The position numbers and the translations under genes were made by a program. From Persicaria tinctoria (Eukaryota; Streptophyta; Magnoliopsida; Caryophyllales; Polygonaceae), in NCBI GenBank assembly GCA_037127255.1, contig JBANSL010000005.1, positions 7,874,001 to 7,938,000 of the forward strand: a stretch of 64,000 bases of DNA. Reading direction: 5' to 3'. The notes below the pieces were generated by a model that had not been told where the DNA came from, did no database searches, and saw nothing but the letters and a program-made list of their open reading frames with translations. Shown piece by piece: positions 1 through 9,796 of the stretch (position 1 is its first letter; each line of letters opens with the position of its first letter).

Positions 1-1176
1 GTGATAGCCATTATGTTTCACCCGTTCTTTGAAGGAATGGGCGTTTTTGATCTGTATGAGAGGGGTTTGGATAGCTGCAATCGCGCCCAACTCCTCTGGA
101 ACTGGAACGACTGTGCCCCTTGGCGGGGCGATTATTGAAGCAATCGAGTATCGTTTCGTTGCTTCCTTGCACTGAACTCGGTGTTGCACATTGCGTAGCC
201 TTCCATTAATCCACACCTAATAGGGTTCCACAAATCAACAATCCATCAAATTTCGCAATCAAAGTGAAGTGACGACAACTCGACAATGTCGAATTACCTT
301 AGCAAGGTCTCCTAGAATGACGACAAGTGAACCAGGCAAGGGATCAACTGCGAAGAGTTTGCTAGAGAGATCCTTAACTTCAAGGCCACCGACGCTCTCG
401 CCATCTTGAAGAACTGTTATGAAACCGGAATCTGTGTGCATCTGCACACCGAGAGATCCCACCATCTTCTGGCTGAAGTTGTATTTGTTGATTCTAAGGG
501 CCCGTTTGGAAAGGGTATATAGATATATGATATAGGTTATGAGTATGAGATATAGATATCAAGCTATCGGTACTGGGTATGGGTATAGGACTGATAGCTA
601 TATCTTATATCTGCTGTTTGGAAAGGGTATGTAGATATCAGAAATAAGATAAAGAAAGAAAATGTAATAAAAATGACCAAAACCCAATTAATTCAAGTCC
701 GAATGTTCGAACCCTAATTCGAATAGAACCCTAATTCAAGAGCGACTGGTGTAAATTTTCGAACAACAGCCTATATAACTTTTCGAACAGCATCAATACA
801 GCTTGGAATTCGAACAGATTGTCCCTTAATTCAAACAGAATACAGCCTTTAATTTACACCAGCAGCAATACATCTTGGAATTCGAACAGATTCTTTCCAT
901 CAGGGTTGATTATCTTTCAACAGCCTATAATTCAAACAGAAATGTTCGGACAGATTGTCCCTTAATTTGAACAAAAAATTTCGAACAGCAGCAATACAAT
1001 AGCAACAAGAGATCCAAGAGATCAGCGCCCAGAGACTTCATATCGGCCATCAATTTGGGCGGAATGCCATGGTTGATCGCTCTGAAGCATCCCAATCCCT
1101 CGCAAGCTTCCTTCAGCTTGTGCGCCTCATCGGATTGGGATGTGAAGTCTCGATCCAGATCGATGACGGGAATCAT
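1..1176 (-). pseudogene. DAO-like 2-oxoglutarate/Fe(II) dioxygenase, truncated and lacking its middle (extends past left edge)
   Basis: Three exon-like blocks read on the minus strand. Block 1 (about 1176-1010) starts MIPVIDLDRDF and carries the DIOX_N signature ACEGLGCFRAINHGIPP. Block 2 (493-298, acceptor CTTAG, donor AAG/GTAATT) holds the iron ligands in MHTDSGF and the segment GGLEVKD..AVDPLPGSLVVILGDLAK. Block 3 (216 to the left edge) holds the distal iron histidine in NVQHRV and the 2-oxoglutarate-binding RYS. The order matches DAO-type dioxygenases (auxin oxidation family; about 300 aa). About 130-150 residues that normally lie between blocks 1 and 2 are absent. In their place, 500-1010 is low-complexity repeated DNA, and block 1 runs out of homology at its 3' end. 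I infer a remnant or badly interrupted gene. A missing exon hidden by divergence is possible, so expression is not excluded. The C-terminus is outside the window. Confidence 0.72.
500..1010. repeat. Short-period repeats inside the dioxygenase gap
   Basis: The phrase GTTTGGAAAGGGTAT occurs twice (about 505-520 and 617-632), flanking TATAGATAT-type AT-rich sequence. From about 700 to 1000, variants of TTCGAACAG, CAGCAATACA and CTTGGAATTCGAACAGATT recur at irregular spacing. It looks like a degenerate tandem array or MITE remnant. No coding frame links it to either neighbouring exon. Confidence 0.55.
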
Positions 1177-1259
1177 GATTCGAGGCGGGACTTTGCTCCT
1201 GACGATCAAGTCAGTATGAAATTTCCTCAATTGAAGCAGGGAGATTGCTTTTGAATGGG

Positions 1260-2206
1260 CGCTAGGGTTTGTTCAAATGTGCATAAATAGCCAAGCAATT
1301 ATCTAAATTAATTAGCATAAGAAATCAATCTAATAAGCAAAATATCAGTTTAAGATTAAGGAAACTGAAAAGCGGAAAAGGGGCGGGAATTCTAAGAAAG
1401 CCGAAACGTTTCTGTCAAGGAGAATTCAAAAATCCACAGTTCCACACCGCCGTTTTTCCAACTCCCTCCCTCCTCTCCCACGCCAGTACCGGAGAATTTC
1501 AGGCAGTGGCACCAGCAACCAAAGCCAGTAAACCAAGAAATTAACCACAAAACCCCAATTTCTGAGTTTTCTCTACCACGTAAAAAACCCTAGATTTCGA
1601 AAAAAATTATGCTAAGAAGTGAATTCGAGAAGGAGGCGGGGATGTACCTGGAAGGCTGGAACTCAGAGAGATTGGGAGGAAGATTTGTAGTTTGAACTGG
1701 AAATGATCGCCGGCGCCGTAGGGGGTTTCTTTGTCGCCTGATTACGGAGGATTTTCGGAGTCCTTCTAGTCCGGTATTTAGCAACGTTGTACTCCAAAGT
1801 ATACACTCACTCAGGTGTATTCCAAAGTGTATAGTGTATACTTATAAACATAAATAATGATTAAGGTGCTTGTTTAATTAAATTTTTATATATTTCAAAT
1901 AATATGAATTTAAAATAAATATTCCGTAGAGTGTATAGATACTCAATATTGCGGTAAATTTATAATTACCTTATAAATTTAATTTAATATAATTATTTTA
2001 CACAATTTATAAGCTATTTTATTTTAAATTTACATTATTTTAAATATTTTACCAAGCAATGTTTTCACGAAACATTGTACTACGTACAAGTGAAGGATAA
2101 TGCATTGGGAATCCAAACACACCCTAAACTGAGGATCGGTAACACAATTATCTTTCAAATTTTGTGAAATTACAAAAATTTTCATAGGTCATTAATTTCT
2201 TAATGG
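1260..2206. other. No recognised gene
   Basis: AT-rich DNA upstream of the dioxygenase remnant, with pyrimidine-rich 5'-UTR-like sequence at about 1430-1500. Short frames here (for example 1590-1784 minus) have no recognisable similarity. A direct repeat of CTCCAAAGTATACACT / TTCCAAAGTGTATAGT occurs near 1790-1835. Confidence 0.5.
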
Positions 2207-2581
2207 TAGGGTTGTTATAAGAGCGGAACAGCTTGAGCTCGAAAAAGCTCGACTCGAGCTCTTTCACTTAACTAAACAAGTCGAGCCTGAACACGATTTT
2301 AAATTTGGTTGAAAGCTCGACTCGTTCGATTTAGGCTCGAATAGCTCGAATTTTACGGAATTTCTAAACTTTCCTTTAAGTTAACATATTATGACCAAAG
2401 TAAAACTATTTAAAGCTCGAAAAAAACTCAACTCGAGCTCGTTCATTTACTAAAACAAACCAAACTTGAATAAAAAAAAAAGCACGTTTAAATATTGGGC
2501 TCGGATCGGCTCAAGCTCGTTTACAAATGAACAAACTCGAACATGCCAAGCTCGGCTGGTTCGGCTCGAATAACATCCCTA
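2207..2581. mobile_element. GCTCG-rich non-autonomous hAT-like element, copy 1
   Basis: Begins TAGGGTTGTTATAAGAGC and ends ..GCTCGAATAACATCCCTA, whose reverse complement starts TAGGGATGTTATTCGAGC, so the ends form an imperfect terminal inverted repeat. The interior is a run of degenerate AGCTCGA / CGAGCTC motifs. The same ends and motifs occur in the better-preserved copy at 33343-34599, which has a perfect 8-bp target duplication. Here no clean duplication remains (CTTAATGG versus CTTATAAG). No coding capacity. Confidence 0.65.
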
Positions 2582-2585
2582 CTTA

Positions 2586-3545
2586 TAAGGGTGTTATGTG
2601 AACACATGTAGCTTGAATTCGACTCGTACTCGATCGATAAAAACTCGGGTCGAGCTCGTTTATTTTATAAACGAGCCAAATATGAGCACATTTTTAAGCT
2701 CGACTTGTTCGAATTAAGATCGAATAGCTCGAATTTTATGAGATTTCTAAAATTTCCTTTAAATTATTGTATAAAGAGGAAGTAGAATTGCTTAAAACTC
2801 GAAAAAAGCTCGACTCGAGCTCGTTCATTTTCTAAACGAGGTGAAGTGCTCCTATTTCATGGAGTTCTCGAAAGCAGAGATCGGTGGCAAGATCCTCAAC
2901 CGAAGCGGAATATAAGGCATTGGCGGATACAACCTATGAAGTTCTTTGGGTGCTTCACCTCCTTCAAGAATTAGATGCTCAGTTGTGTCAAAAGCCAGCT
3001 ATATACTGCGACAATTTGGGTGCAACTAGTCTTAGCTCAAACCCAGTTTTTCACTCTCGGATGAAACACATAGCCCTGGCCTATCATTTCGTGCGAGAGC
3101 AAGTCCACCAGGGAACTCTGCGGGTTAGTCATGTCTTTACAAATGATCGGCTGGCTGATGTACTCACCAAGTCGTTACTGCGTCCACAATTTCAAGAACT
3201 TCTTCACAAGCTTCAACTTACTGAAAGATCGTCTCGCTTGAGGGGGCATATTAATGATAATTAAAATAAATATCATGTTTATCTTTGAGTTGTTAGTTTG
3301 AATTCTTGTTGAGATATTTTAGGAATTCAAATTCCCAACTTATCTAGTATATATGCACATCTGATCTCTCAATGAAAGCTACATCATTTTACACAGCAAA
3401 CTCTACTTACCTTCTTTTCTATAAATATGAGCACATTTTTAAACTCAAGCCAAATTTTAGGCTGGGCTCGAGCTTGTTTATATTCTAAAATAATGAAATA
3501 TTAACAAGTAATATTCGGCTCGTTCGACTCGTATAACAACCCTAC
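2586..3545. mobile_element. GCTCG-rich hAT-like element, copy 2, interrupted by a Copia fragment
   Basis: Starts beside copy 1 with a GGGTGTTATGTGAAC-like end and finishes GACTCGTATAACAACCCTA. The two halves (to about 2842 and from about 3420) both carry the AGCTCGA motif and share ATATGAGCACATTTTTAA with each other. The halves are separated by about 580 bp of Copia sequence, so the Copia piece arrived later. Boundaries are approximate and no target duplication was established. Confidence 0.55.
2845..3420 (+). mobile_element. 5'-truncated Ty1/Copia fragment: RNase H end plus 3' LTR
   Basis: The reading frame to 3264 encodes the C-terminal RNase H part of a Copia polyprotein: [11 protein letters not shown], then [18 protein letters not shown] and the ADVLTKSL tail typical of the family. 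A purine tract (TTGAGGGGGCAT) follows near 3239-3250 and marks the 3' LTR start. LTR-like sequence runs to about 3420 and includes TATATATGC and ATCTCTCAATGAAAGC. Everything upstream of RNase H is missing, and no second LTR flanks it. A simple LTR-retrotransposon insertion would not give this; deletion or template switching is more likely. Confidence 0.75.
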
Positions 3546-3805
3546 CTACTTAAGGGTTACTTTTGAGTTGAGTAAGAACGTATTATTAGGGGTCATTAAT
3601 TTTCATAAGTCATCAATTTCTTATGGCTAATCCATTTCTAAATAAATTGAAAATGAGCCACTAAAAAATACATCCAAACACAACGGATGAGTTACACCAG
3701 TCACATGTTCTCTCATAAAAAAATACATCCAAAACACAACGGATTAAAAGTGTGAGTTAACTTCCAACCCATGAATTCCAAAGGCACTGCCAACGTTACA
3801 TAAAT

Positions 3806-3869
3806 AGATCACATTTGATAGCTCCGACTCTCCTTTCGACCAAAAAAAAAAAAAAAAAACAGATCACAT
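3806..3869 (+). mobile_element. Tiny poly(A)-tailed retro-insertion with 9-bp target duplication
   Basis: AGATCACAT at 3806-3814 is repeated exactly at 3861-3869. Between the copies are 46 bp: TTGATAGCTCCGACTCTCC..CGACC followed by a run of 18 A and a C. This has the form of an extremely 5'-truncated LINE or SINE insertion. It sits 16 bp beyond the stop codon of the HemD-like gene, in its 3' UTR. Confidence 0.7.
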
Positions 3870-3884
3870 ATACAAGTTACTACT

Positions 3885-4832
3885 TCACTCCCCAAGTGCA
3901 TTAGCCAATGCTTCAACCACCCCATCAAAACTACCAAAGCTGGAGCCCACAACATCCACCCTCACCCCCAACCGCTCCGCCCCCTTTGCTGTCACTGGCC
4001 CGTGGGCCGCCACCACAAGCCCGGCCCAATTCCTCCGGAACTCGGCCCACGACAGACCGAACTCCATCAGCCCCTTCAGCAGCCCTTCCACCTCCGCGGT
4101 ACTCGTGAACACGATCGCATCCAATCCCCGCCCCTCCGGCCCCACCAGCCCCTTCAAGCATTCAGGACCCGCCCATCTCGTCTCGTACCCGTCGACCCGA
4201 ACCGGGTCCCATCCCATACGGGCCAACTCCCTCAAGAAATCGGGGACCACGGGCGGCTCCTCAAGGCCCACCACGCGCGGGACCGGGCAGAGGACGGCCC
4301 GCCCGTGGCCTGGGCCGAGCGACTCAACGAGTCCACTCGGTGACGCGGTGGGCGGGACCAGAACCCTAACTCGCTCCTTGCTCGGGCAGAGCCGGGAGAG
4401 AAACCCGCCGTCGAGGAGCTCGGCGTCTTTCCCGAGTGCGGCGATGGTGAAGATCTCCCCGGCGGGGGACAGCGGCGGAGGAGGCGAGGCTTCCTCCAGG
4501 GCGGTGATGAAGGCGGAGATCCCGGCGCGGGAGGTGAAGGCGATGGCGGAGAAGGACTCGAGAGGAGCGGCGGCGGAGGGGGGAGGAGGAGAGAGAAAGT
4601 GGAGGAGGTTGGAGTGAGTGAGGGGAGTGGGCTCCACGACGACGGTGGGGCACCAGAGAGGAATCCAATTGCGGCGGAGGAGGAGGGGTGAGAGCCTGTC
4701 GGCGTAGTGGCGAGGGGTGGTGAAGGCGACGGTGGGGCGGCGGCGGTGGGTGGTGGTCGGGGGATTGACAAGAACGGAGTGAATGAGGGAGAAATTAGTT
4801 GAATCCGCCATCAAAAAGGCAAGAAATTGCAT
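3885..4832 (-). CDS. HemD-fold (uroporphyrinogen-III synthase-like) family protein, intronless
   Basis: A 315-aa uninterrupted frame; an alternative start at Met-8 (MADSTNF) is equally plausible. The sequence resembles a plant HemD-superfamily paralogue: PTVAFTTPRHYADRL near residues 32-46, AIAFTSRAGISAF near 97-109, VRVLVPPTASPSGL near 155-168, CPVPRVVGLEEPPVVPDFL near 182-200, and DAIVFTSTAEVEGLLKG near 239-255. The C-terminus has VVAAHGPVTAKGAERLGV. The two half-domains fit the bilobed HemD fold. Canonical HemD closes hydroxymethylbilane to uroporphyrinogen III in plastids. This copy diverges from the canonical plant enzyme and has only a short N-terminus, so catalysis is not assured. Codon use is markedly GC-rich compared with its AT-rich surroundings, which produces long antisense shadow frames. 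Confidence 0.8.
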   Translation of the reverse strand: MQFLAFLMADSTNFSLIHSVLVNPPTTTHRRRPTVAFTTPRHYADRLSPLLLRRNWIPLWCPTVVVEPTPLTHSNLLHFLSPPPPSAAAPLESFSAIAFTSRAGISAFITALEEASPPPPLSPAGEIFTIAALGKDAELLDGGFLSRLCPSKERVRVLVPPTASPSGLVESLGPGHGRAVLCPVPRVVGLEEPPVVPDFLRELARMGWDPVRVDGYETRWAGPECLKGLVGPEGRGLDAIVFTSTAEVEGLLKGLMEFGLSWAEFRRNWAGLVVAAHGPVTAKGAERLGVRVDVVGSSFGSFDGVVEALANALGE

Positions 4833-4859
4833 AATTTTGCAGAACTTCTCTCTAAAATG

Positions 4860-7800
4860 ACATTTAACAAATCCAAATTGCCTAAATTATTTTGAAGCTC
4901 CTAAAAAATAATTGCTTTCTTTCAAAGTTTGAGAAAGGAAAGTAAAGGTTATATTTATAATTTTAGAAGGAATGTCTTTGTAAAATATTGCGCCACGTGT
5001 CAATAGCTGAGCAATTCTAAGAAATACAATGCACTCCCTCAAGGACAAATCCACTAAGTGTATGTGTCTACTTTTACACTACGAATTAAAACTCGATATG
5101 TGTTATTAAAAGAAAAAAAAAGTTTTTTGAAAATAAAAAATGTAGTGGGGTTTGAAAAAGTAACCGTATTTTCATTTTAAAATTTAATCGGTTGAAACTT
5201 GAAAGGTATGAATTTTCATTTTTTTTTGATGTAACATGTATTTTTATTTCTAATTTCAAAACAAGTAGTTGTTTAAATATAATTAGTATATCAATGTTTA
5301 TTACACTGGACTTATTATTTAATTTCATATTTTTTGATTAGTTGTTGGATTAATTAATTTAAAAAGAGTTGGTTAATTAAATTGTCAATATTTTATAATT
5401 AGAATGTATTTTTATAAATTTTTAAGTATGAAATATTGATAATTTTATGCGAAATACATGAAATAGGTTAAGTTAAAAATATATGTGCCACAAATCATAA
5501 TGACTTGGTTTGAAATAAATTAAATTAATCGTACAAAAATAACATTCAACTGATACTTATTTTTGCTATTTAAAAAATATTATAAATTTAATTTAGTGAT
5601 ATGATTTTCCCTCTTTTAATACTATGTATTCATAATATGCATGAATGTATGATGTTTATCGCTGCTTATAATAAATTCGATAATTTTATTCAATCAAAGT
5701 TTAAAATTTTATTAAACCAACCCACGTAAATTACATTAAGAAAATGTTAAGGAAATTTAGTTTAAAATAAAACTAAACGGTTATTTCTAATGTAAATCCC
5801 ACTAGGCCACTACCTATTTTAAATTAAACATAAGATTTTTTTTAATTTATGATTTAAAAAAAATTAAAACAAATGGCAACATTTGATTGGAGGTGTAGAA
5901 ATTTAGTGTATGTGTATCACCCTCCCTCTCTCAAAAACCCTTTATTTCTCTCTGAAACAACTTTTTTATTAAAAAATGAGCCACGTGTCAATAGTGGAGC
6001 AAAATTAAAAAATTATATAAAAAAAACAATAACCCACGTTCTCCTCCTTCCTCTGGTAACAACTGTTAATCTTTTATTCTTAACTTTCTCTTTCTTCTAT
6101 CTAAAACCGCTTCTTTTTCTACTCGATCTTTGTTCTCCCTTCCCCGTTTCAACATCTTAGAAGAAATAGAATATTGTCAGTTTTGCCTAGAATTAGCAAT
6201 GGTGGAAAGGGGAGACAGAGAGAGTGCGAGAAATAGAGAGCGGAGAATTAGGGTTTCGCCAAGATTTCAGATGCCAGTAAAGGGAGAGAGAAGATGTCAA
6301 ATAAAAAATGCACTTCTTGAAATTATATATCTCTTAAATCACTCCTAAATCTATGTTCTCCTCCAATTTTAGTTTTCACCTCTTGGAACTACTATAGCAG
6401 GGGCCACTTATTTGAAATTTGGAGCATCCAAGGTACCAATCTAAAGTTTGAAACCATGTAGTCTCTCCTCTCTATCCATTTGAGTCCCTCTCTATCTTTG
6501 ACTTTGAAAGATTTTGTTAGATTTTCATATTGGAATGAAGCGATCGATTTACTAGCCCTAATGAGCGCATCCGATGGTGGTGGCTATTGGTCACGGATCG
6601 TTCACGCAGTCACCAAGTCAAGGAGAGGACGATGGCAATGCACGAGCTCACCCAACGAAAACCTTGATAGAGAATTGACTCGATGCAACAACATCTATCA
6701 GAGAACGGTACAACGCCTTAACAGGTCCTCTCCCTCCTCTCAATCTCGATTCAATTGTTATGTGGTTGCTTGCAAATGCAATTGAGGGTTTTGGATTTTT
6801 GGGACTTGAATTTGGAATTTAGGCTTTAAGTTTTCTTAGGCTAGATTTCCACTATTCAATTCCAATTTATAACTTCAGTAGAGATCGTGATCGAATCCGG
6901 GTATGTATTTGATTTTTTTTTTTTAAATTCTGAAAGTTGGGAGCAATGGTGTACTGTTGTTTATTATGATGGCTTCCAAAATGTGCTTTTGATTAATTAG
7001 AATTGAGTGACATTTGTTGGTGCGAGAAAGAAAACTCTTAGGGCTTTTGATTAATTATGATATCTAGCTCACAAAACAGGTGTTGTCTGTCATAATAGCC
7101 TCATAGGCAAGGAATTGTGGTGATACAAGATGTAATGAAATTTCCCATTATTGAGATTCATTTTTCATTGGTGCTTCACATGCTCTGCATATGCTTCGTG
7201 GAGTTCTTATAGGCTTGTAATGTTGTAATCTATAGCCATGTTTGCATGTCCTCCAATTAAACAACTACGAACCCGGATAAGTTAGTGCTTTTTTTTTAAC
7301 TTTTAGTTTAGGGGTAGGAGAAATTTGTATGTAGTTATGCCTCTTCTACGGTCTTTAATCTCCTCTGTAGGCAAAGTTTTGATTTCATGGATTTTGCATT
7401 TTCGTATTCCCTTCTTTATTTGTTGTATCCTGAAGTCGGCGCAGGGTGAGAGAACCGACCAAGGTTGCAAGAGACGCCCTAGACGACGGCTAGATGATTC
7501 AAAGTAAACATCTGCACCTATTCCTGACTCAGAGGCGGCACCGATGGAACTAAATCGCTAAGTATGTAATTGAATTTGTTCTAATTTTTTTAATTAGGGC
7601 TTTGTTGGTTGTTACTGGGGATTTTGATTTCAATCAAGTATTTTGTGAAAATTAGGGTTTGATTTGGTTGAAATTAAGGGGCATCCAAAGCTGCCAAATA
7701 GTTTTTTGTTCTGTTCCTATTTTATTATGTGAGATTGATGTAGGTATGATGCCTTTCTGTGTAAATAACTGTTGAGAAATGTGTTGGAGCAAAGCTATAT

Positions 7801-7930
7801 ATAGGCGGTATGAGCTTCAAGGTGAATATGTGTTGCTTGGTAGCCGAGAACAGGGTCTACGATAAGTCCTTGGAGCACATTGAATTTAAACAAGGAGTAT
7901 GCCTTTCTATGTAGATAATATAAGCTATAA
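4860..7930. other. AT-rich intergenic DNA, no confident gene
   Basis: The 4860-5870 stretch is very AT-rich and empty. GCCACGTGTCAATAG, containing a G-box core, occurs at about 4992 and again at about 5982 near a shared TTAGTGTATGTGT / TAAGTGTATGTGT phrase, so part of the segment is a decayed duplication. At 6561-6727 a frame starting MSASDGGGYWSR ends at a plausible donor (ACAG/GTCCTC), but I do not recognise it and found no convincing partner exon. TATGCCTTTCT-type sequence is repeated near 7748 and 7897. Confidence 0.45.
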
Positions 7931-7938
7931 AATGTTGA

Positions 7939-8082
7939 GAAAGCATACAGAAGGATGGAGCAAAATCATCTTCTGCTGATTTCTGCAGAAAATTATGTGC
8001 ACAGGCGAATCAAATCATGGACACAATCGAGAAACACTTTCAGAATGAAGAAGTTCACGTGTCTAATTTTATTTGTTGTTAG
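7939..8082 (+). pseudogene. BRUTUS-like hemerythrin domain fragment
   Basis: The plus-strand frame 7939-8079 reads ESIQKDGAKSSSADFCRKL, then CAQANQIMDTIEKHFQNEEV, and meets TAG at 8080-8082. This closely matches the hemerythrin-domain exon of plant BRUTUS/BTS-type E3 ligases (iron and oxygen sensing), including the H-F-x-N-E-E metal-ligand motif. No other hemerythrin repeat, CHY zinc finger or RING domain is found nearby, and the normal LPLARKHF-type continuation is lost. It is a single stranded exon, probably left by duplication or transposon capture. Confidence 0.65.
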
Positions 8083-8149
8083 CATATATAGTAGATAGTA
8101 TAACTATATCTACATTTTTATTTTGCAAACCCAAGAAATCATCAACTTA

Positions 8150-8505
8150 GAATAATAAGATTCCGATTAAAAATAAAAACGACCTTAAAATGAGTATAAA
8201 CATAAATAATTTATTTTCTTTAGTCCAGTTCAGAGGTATGCTGTAAAATATATTATGGTCAGTAAAATAAGGTTTCAATATTAAATAAAATAAGAATAAA
8301 AAAACCAAAAAGTCTCATCTGAAAATAAATCGCCACTATAGGTCAATTTAGAATAATTTGATTCCCATGAAAATACACACAACTTTAAAACGAGTAAAAA
8401 CATAAATCATTCATTTTATTCAGCCTGATTCACAAGCATGGTGTGAAATATATCATAGCGATGAAAATCGGGCTTGAATATTAAATAAAATAGGAATAAC
8501 AAATA
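8150..8505. repeat. Degenerate tandem duplication, unit about 195 bp
   Basis: 8150-8310 and 8345-8505 align by eye: GAGTATAAACATAAATAATTTATTTT..TTCAATATTAAATAAAATA matches GAGTAAAAACATAAATCATTCATTTT..TTGAATATTAAATAAAATA with scattered changes. Function unknown and no coding frame. Confidence 0.55.
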
Positions 8506-9129
8506 CCAAAAATCACATGCATGTTTGGTACATGGGTTTGTTTATGCTATTTCGGACCCTTAATATATTAGCTGGCTTGGAGTATGAATTAATAACTTAA
8601 CTATGGATATAATTATGTGTTAGATTAAAGAGTGTAGCTCTCTCAACATTGAACCATAACTTCGAAGCACTAAGATTATCTATCCGGCCATCCTCTTCCA
8701 TGGTGAGGACTGAGGAGTATGGGTTTCTTTATGTTGTTTCGAATCCTTAGTGGGGAGTATTGGATTCTTAGGCCAAGAACTACAAGAGTTTTTTTTTCTT
8801 TTCTTTCAAGTAGGGTACGTAGATGTTTAGAGAAGTGTAGAAGCGATCGATCTACCATTTTTTTTTTTTATCAAATTCGAAGTATCGATCTTTTTGATAA
8901 AAGATTTCTCCATAACAACTGAAGATTTTAAAAAACAACACGGGGAGGAGTATGGGCAAAATGGTATGTTATGGAAAAATTGGCGTGACCGAGTATTTTG
9001 TGTGGGGCGTCAAACTCGACCAAAAATATTATGACGAAACCCGAACATGGTTCGGAAAAAGAACTAGTTATGATCATAAATCAAACGTTTCAAGCTCCTT
9101 TGCCATTCTAGCACAAACCTTCACTTTGC

Positions 9130-9345
9130 AACCGGTTCGACTTTCCGGTTTGTCTTCCGCAACCACCCAGAATTAGGGAGGCGGTTTGGGGCTCTCAAAC
9201 GATAAAGAGTGACATGTCAATCATCCTCTTAGTGGGCATTACTTCTATAGATTATTTTCTACGAGGGCTCCAAACTGCCTCACTAACTCGGGGTGGTTGC
9301 GGCTTCGGAAAACAAACATGGTCCGGTTTGACAAGGTCGAACCTT
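9130..9345. repeat. Imperfect inverted repeat (foldback/MITE-like)
   Basis: TCTTCCGCAACCACCC near 9156-9171 is the reverse complement of GGGTGGTTGCGGCTTCGG near 9291-9308. The arms extend outward with related CCGGTT..TCGAC / GTCCGG..GTCGAACC sequence. The loop is about 110 bp. Short frames on both strands here are by-products of the palindromic arms. Confidence 0.45.
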
Positions 9346-9695
9346 GAATGGGTGCATAATAAAGGATATGGTTGTGAACAAGATGGGACGATCTTCCTCG
9401 TCTTCGTATTGAAAAGGGAGATTGGAAGGACTGTTGCTAACGATGATCATCGCTAGAAATTCCACAACTATCATTTCTTAAGCTTGAAATGGCAAGGCTT
9501 TTTTGTTAGCTACAACATAGCTTTGCAATTTAGAAAATAAATATTCTGATCGATTTTATGGGCAATTTCAATATTATATAAAAAATTTAAACCGGTGATT
9601 TTATGGGCCATTCAATCATTGATTCATGCCCCCTTGTTTTTGGTGGGGTGAAGTAATTAGAGACGTGCAAAATGGGATCAATTAAATTTAAAAAT

Positions 9696-9702
9696 AAAAA
9701 AA
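9696..9702 (-). terminator. RNA polymerase III terminator of tRNA-Trp
   Basis: On the minus strand a run of seven T lies 22 bases downstream of the tRNA 3' end, with a further T-rich stretch after it. This is the usual oligo-T stop for Pol III. Confidence 0.7.
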
Positions 9703-9724
9703 CACCGTGATAGGATCGGGGGTT

Positions 9725-9796
9725 TGAACCCGACGTGAATCGAACACGCAACCTTCTGATCTGGAGTCAGACGCGCTACCATTGCGCCACGGATCC
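9725..9796 (-). tRNA. tRNA-Trp: tRNA-Trp (anticodon CCA), nuclear type
   Basis: The 72-nt minus-strand transcript begins GGATCCGTGGCGCAATGG and ends TTCACGTCGGGTTCA. The acceptor stem pairs GGATCCG with the 3' CGGGTTC (with wobble). The D arm has GGCGCAATGGTAGCGC. The anticodon arm is CTGACTCCAGATCAG with anticodon CCA. The T arm is TGCGTGTTCGATTCACG. The A-box and B-box (GTTCGATTC) promoters are intact, there is no intron, and CCA is not encoded. It matches the standard plant cytosolic tryptophan tRNA. Confidence 0.97.

Noticed and set aside
4002..4771. Several long overlapping frames on both strands across the HemD-like gene
   Set aside because: They are shadows of a GC-rich coding region; only the 315-aa minus frame has family motifs.
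6480..6785. 101-codon plus frame ending at a plausible splice donor
   Set aside because: No family match and no partner exon found; kept only as a note in the intergenic entry.
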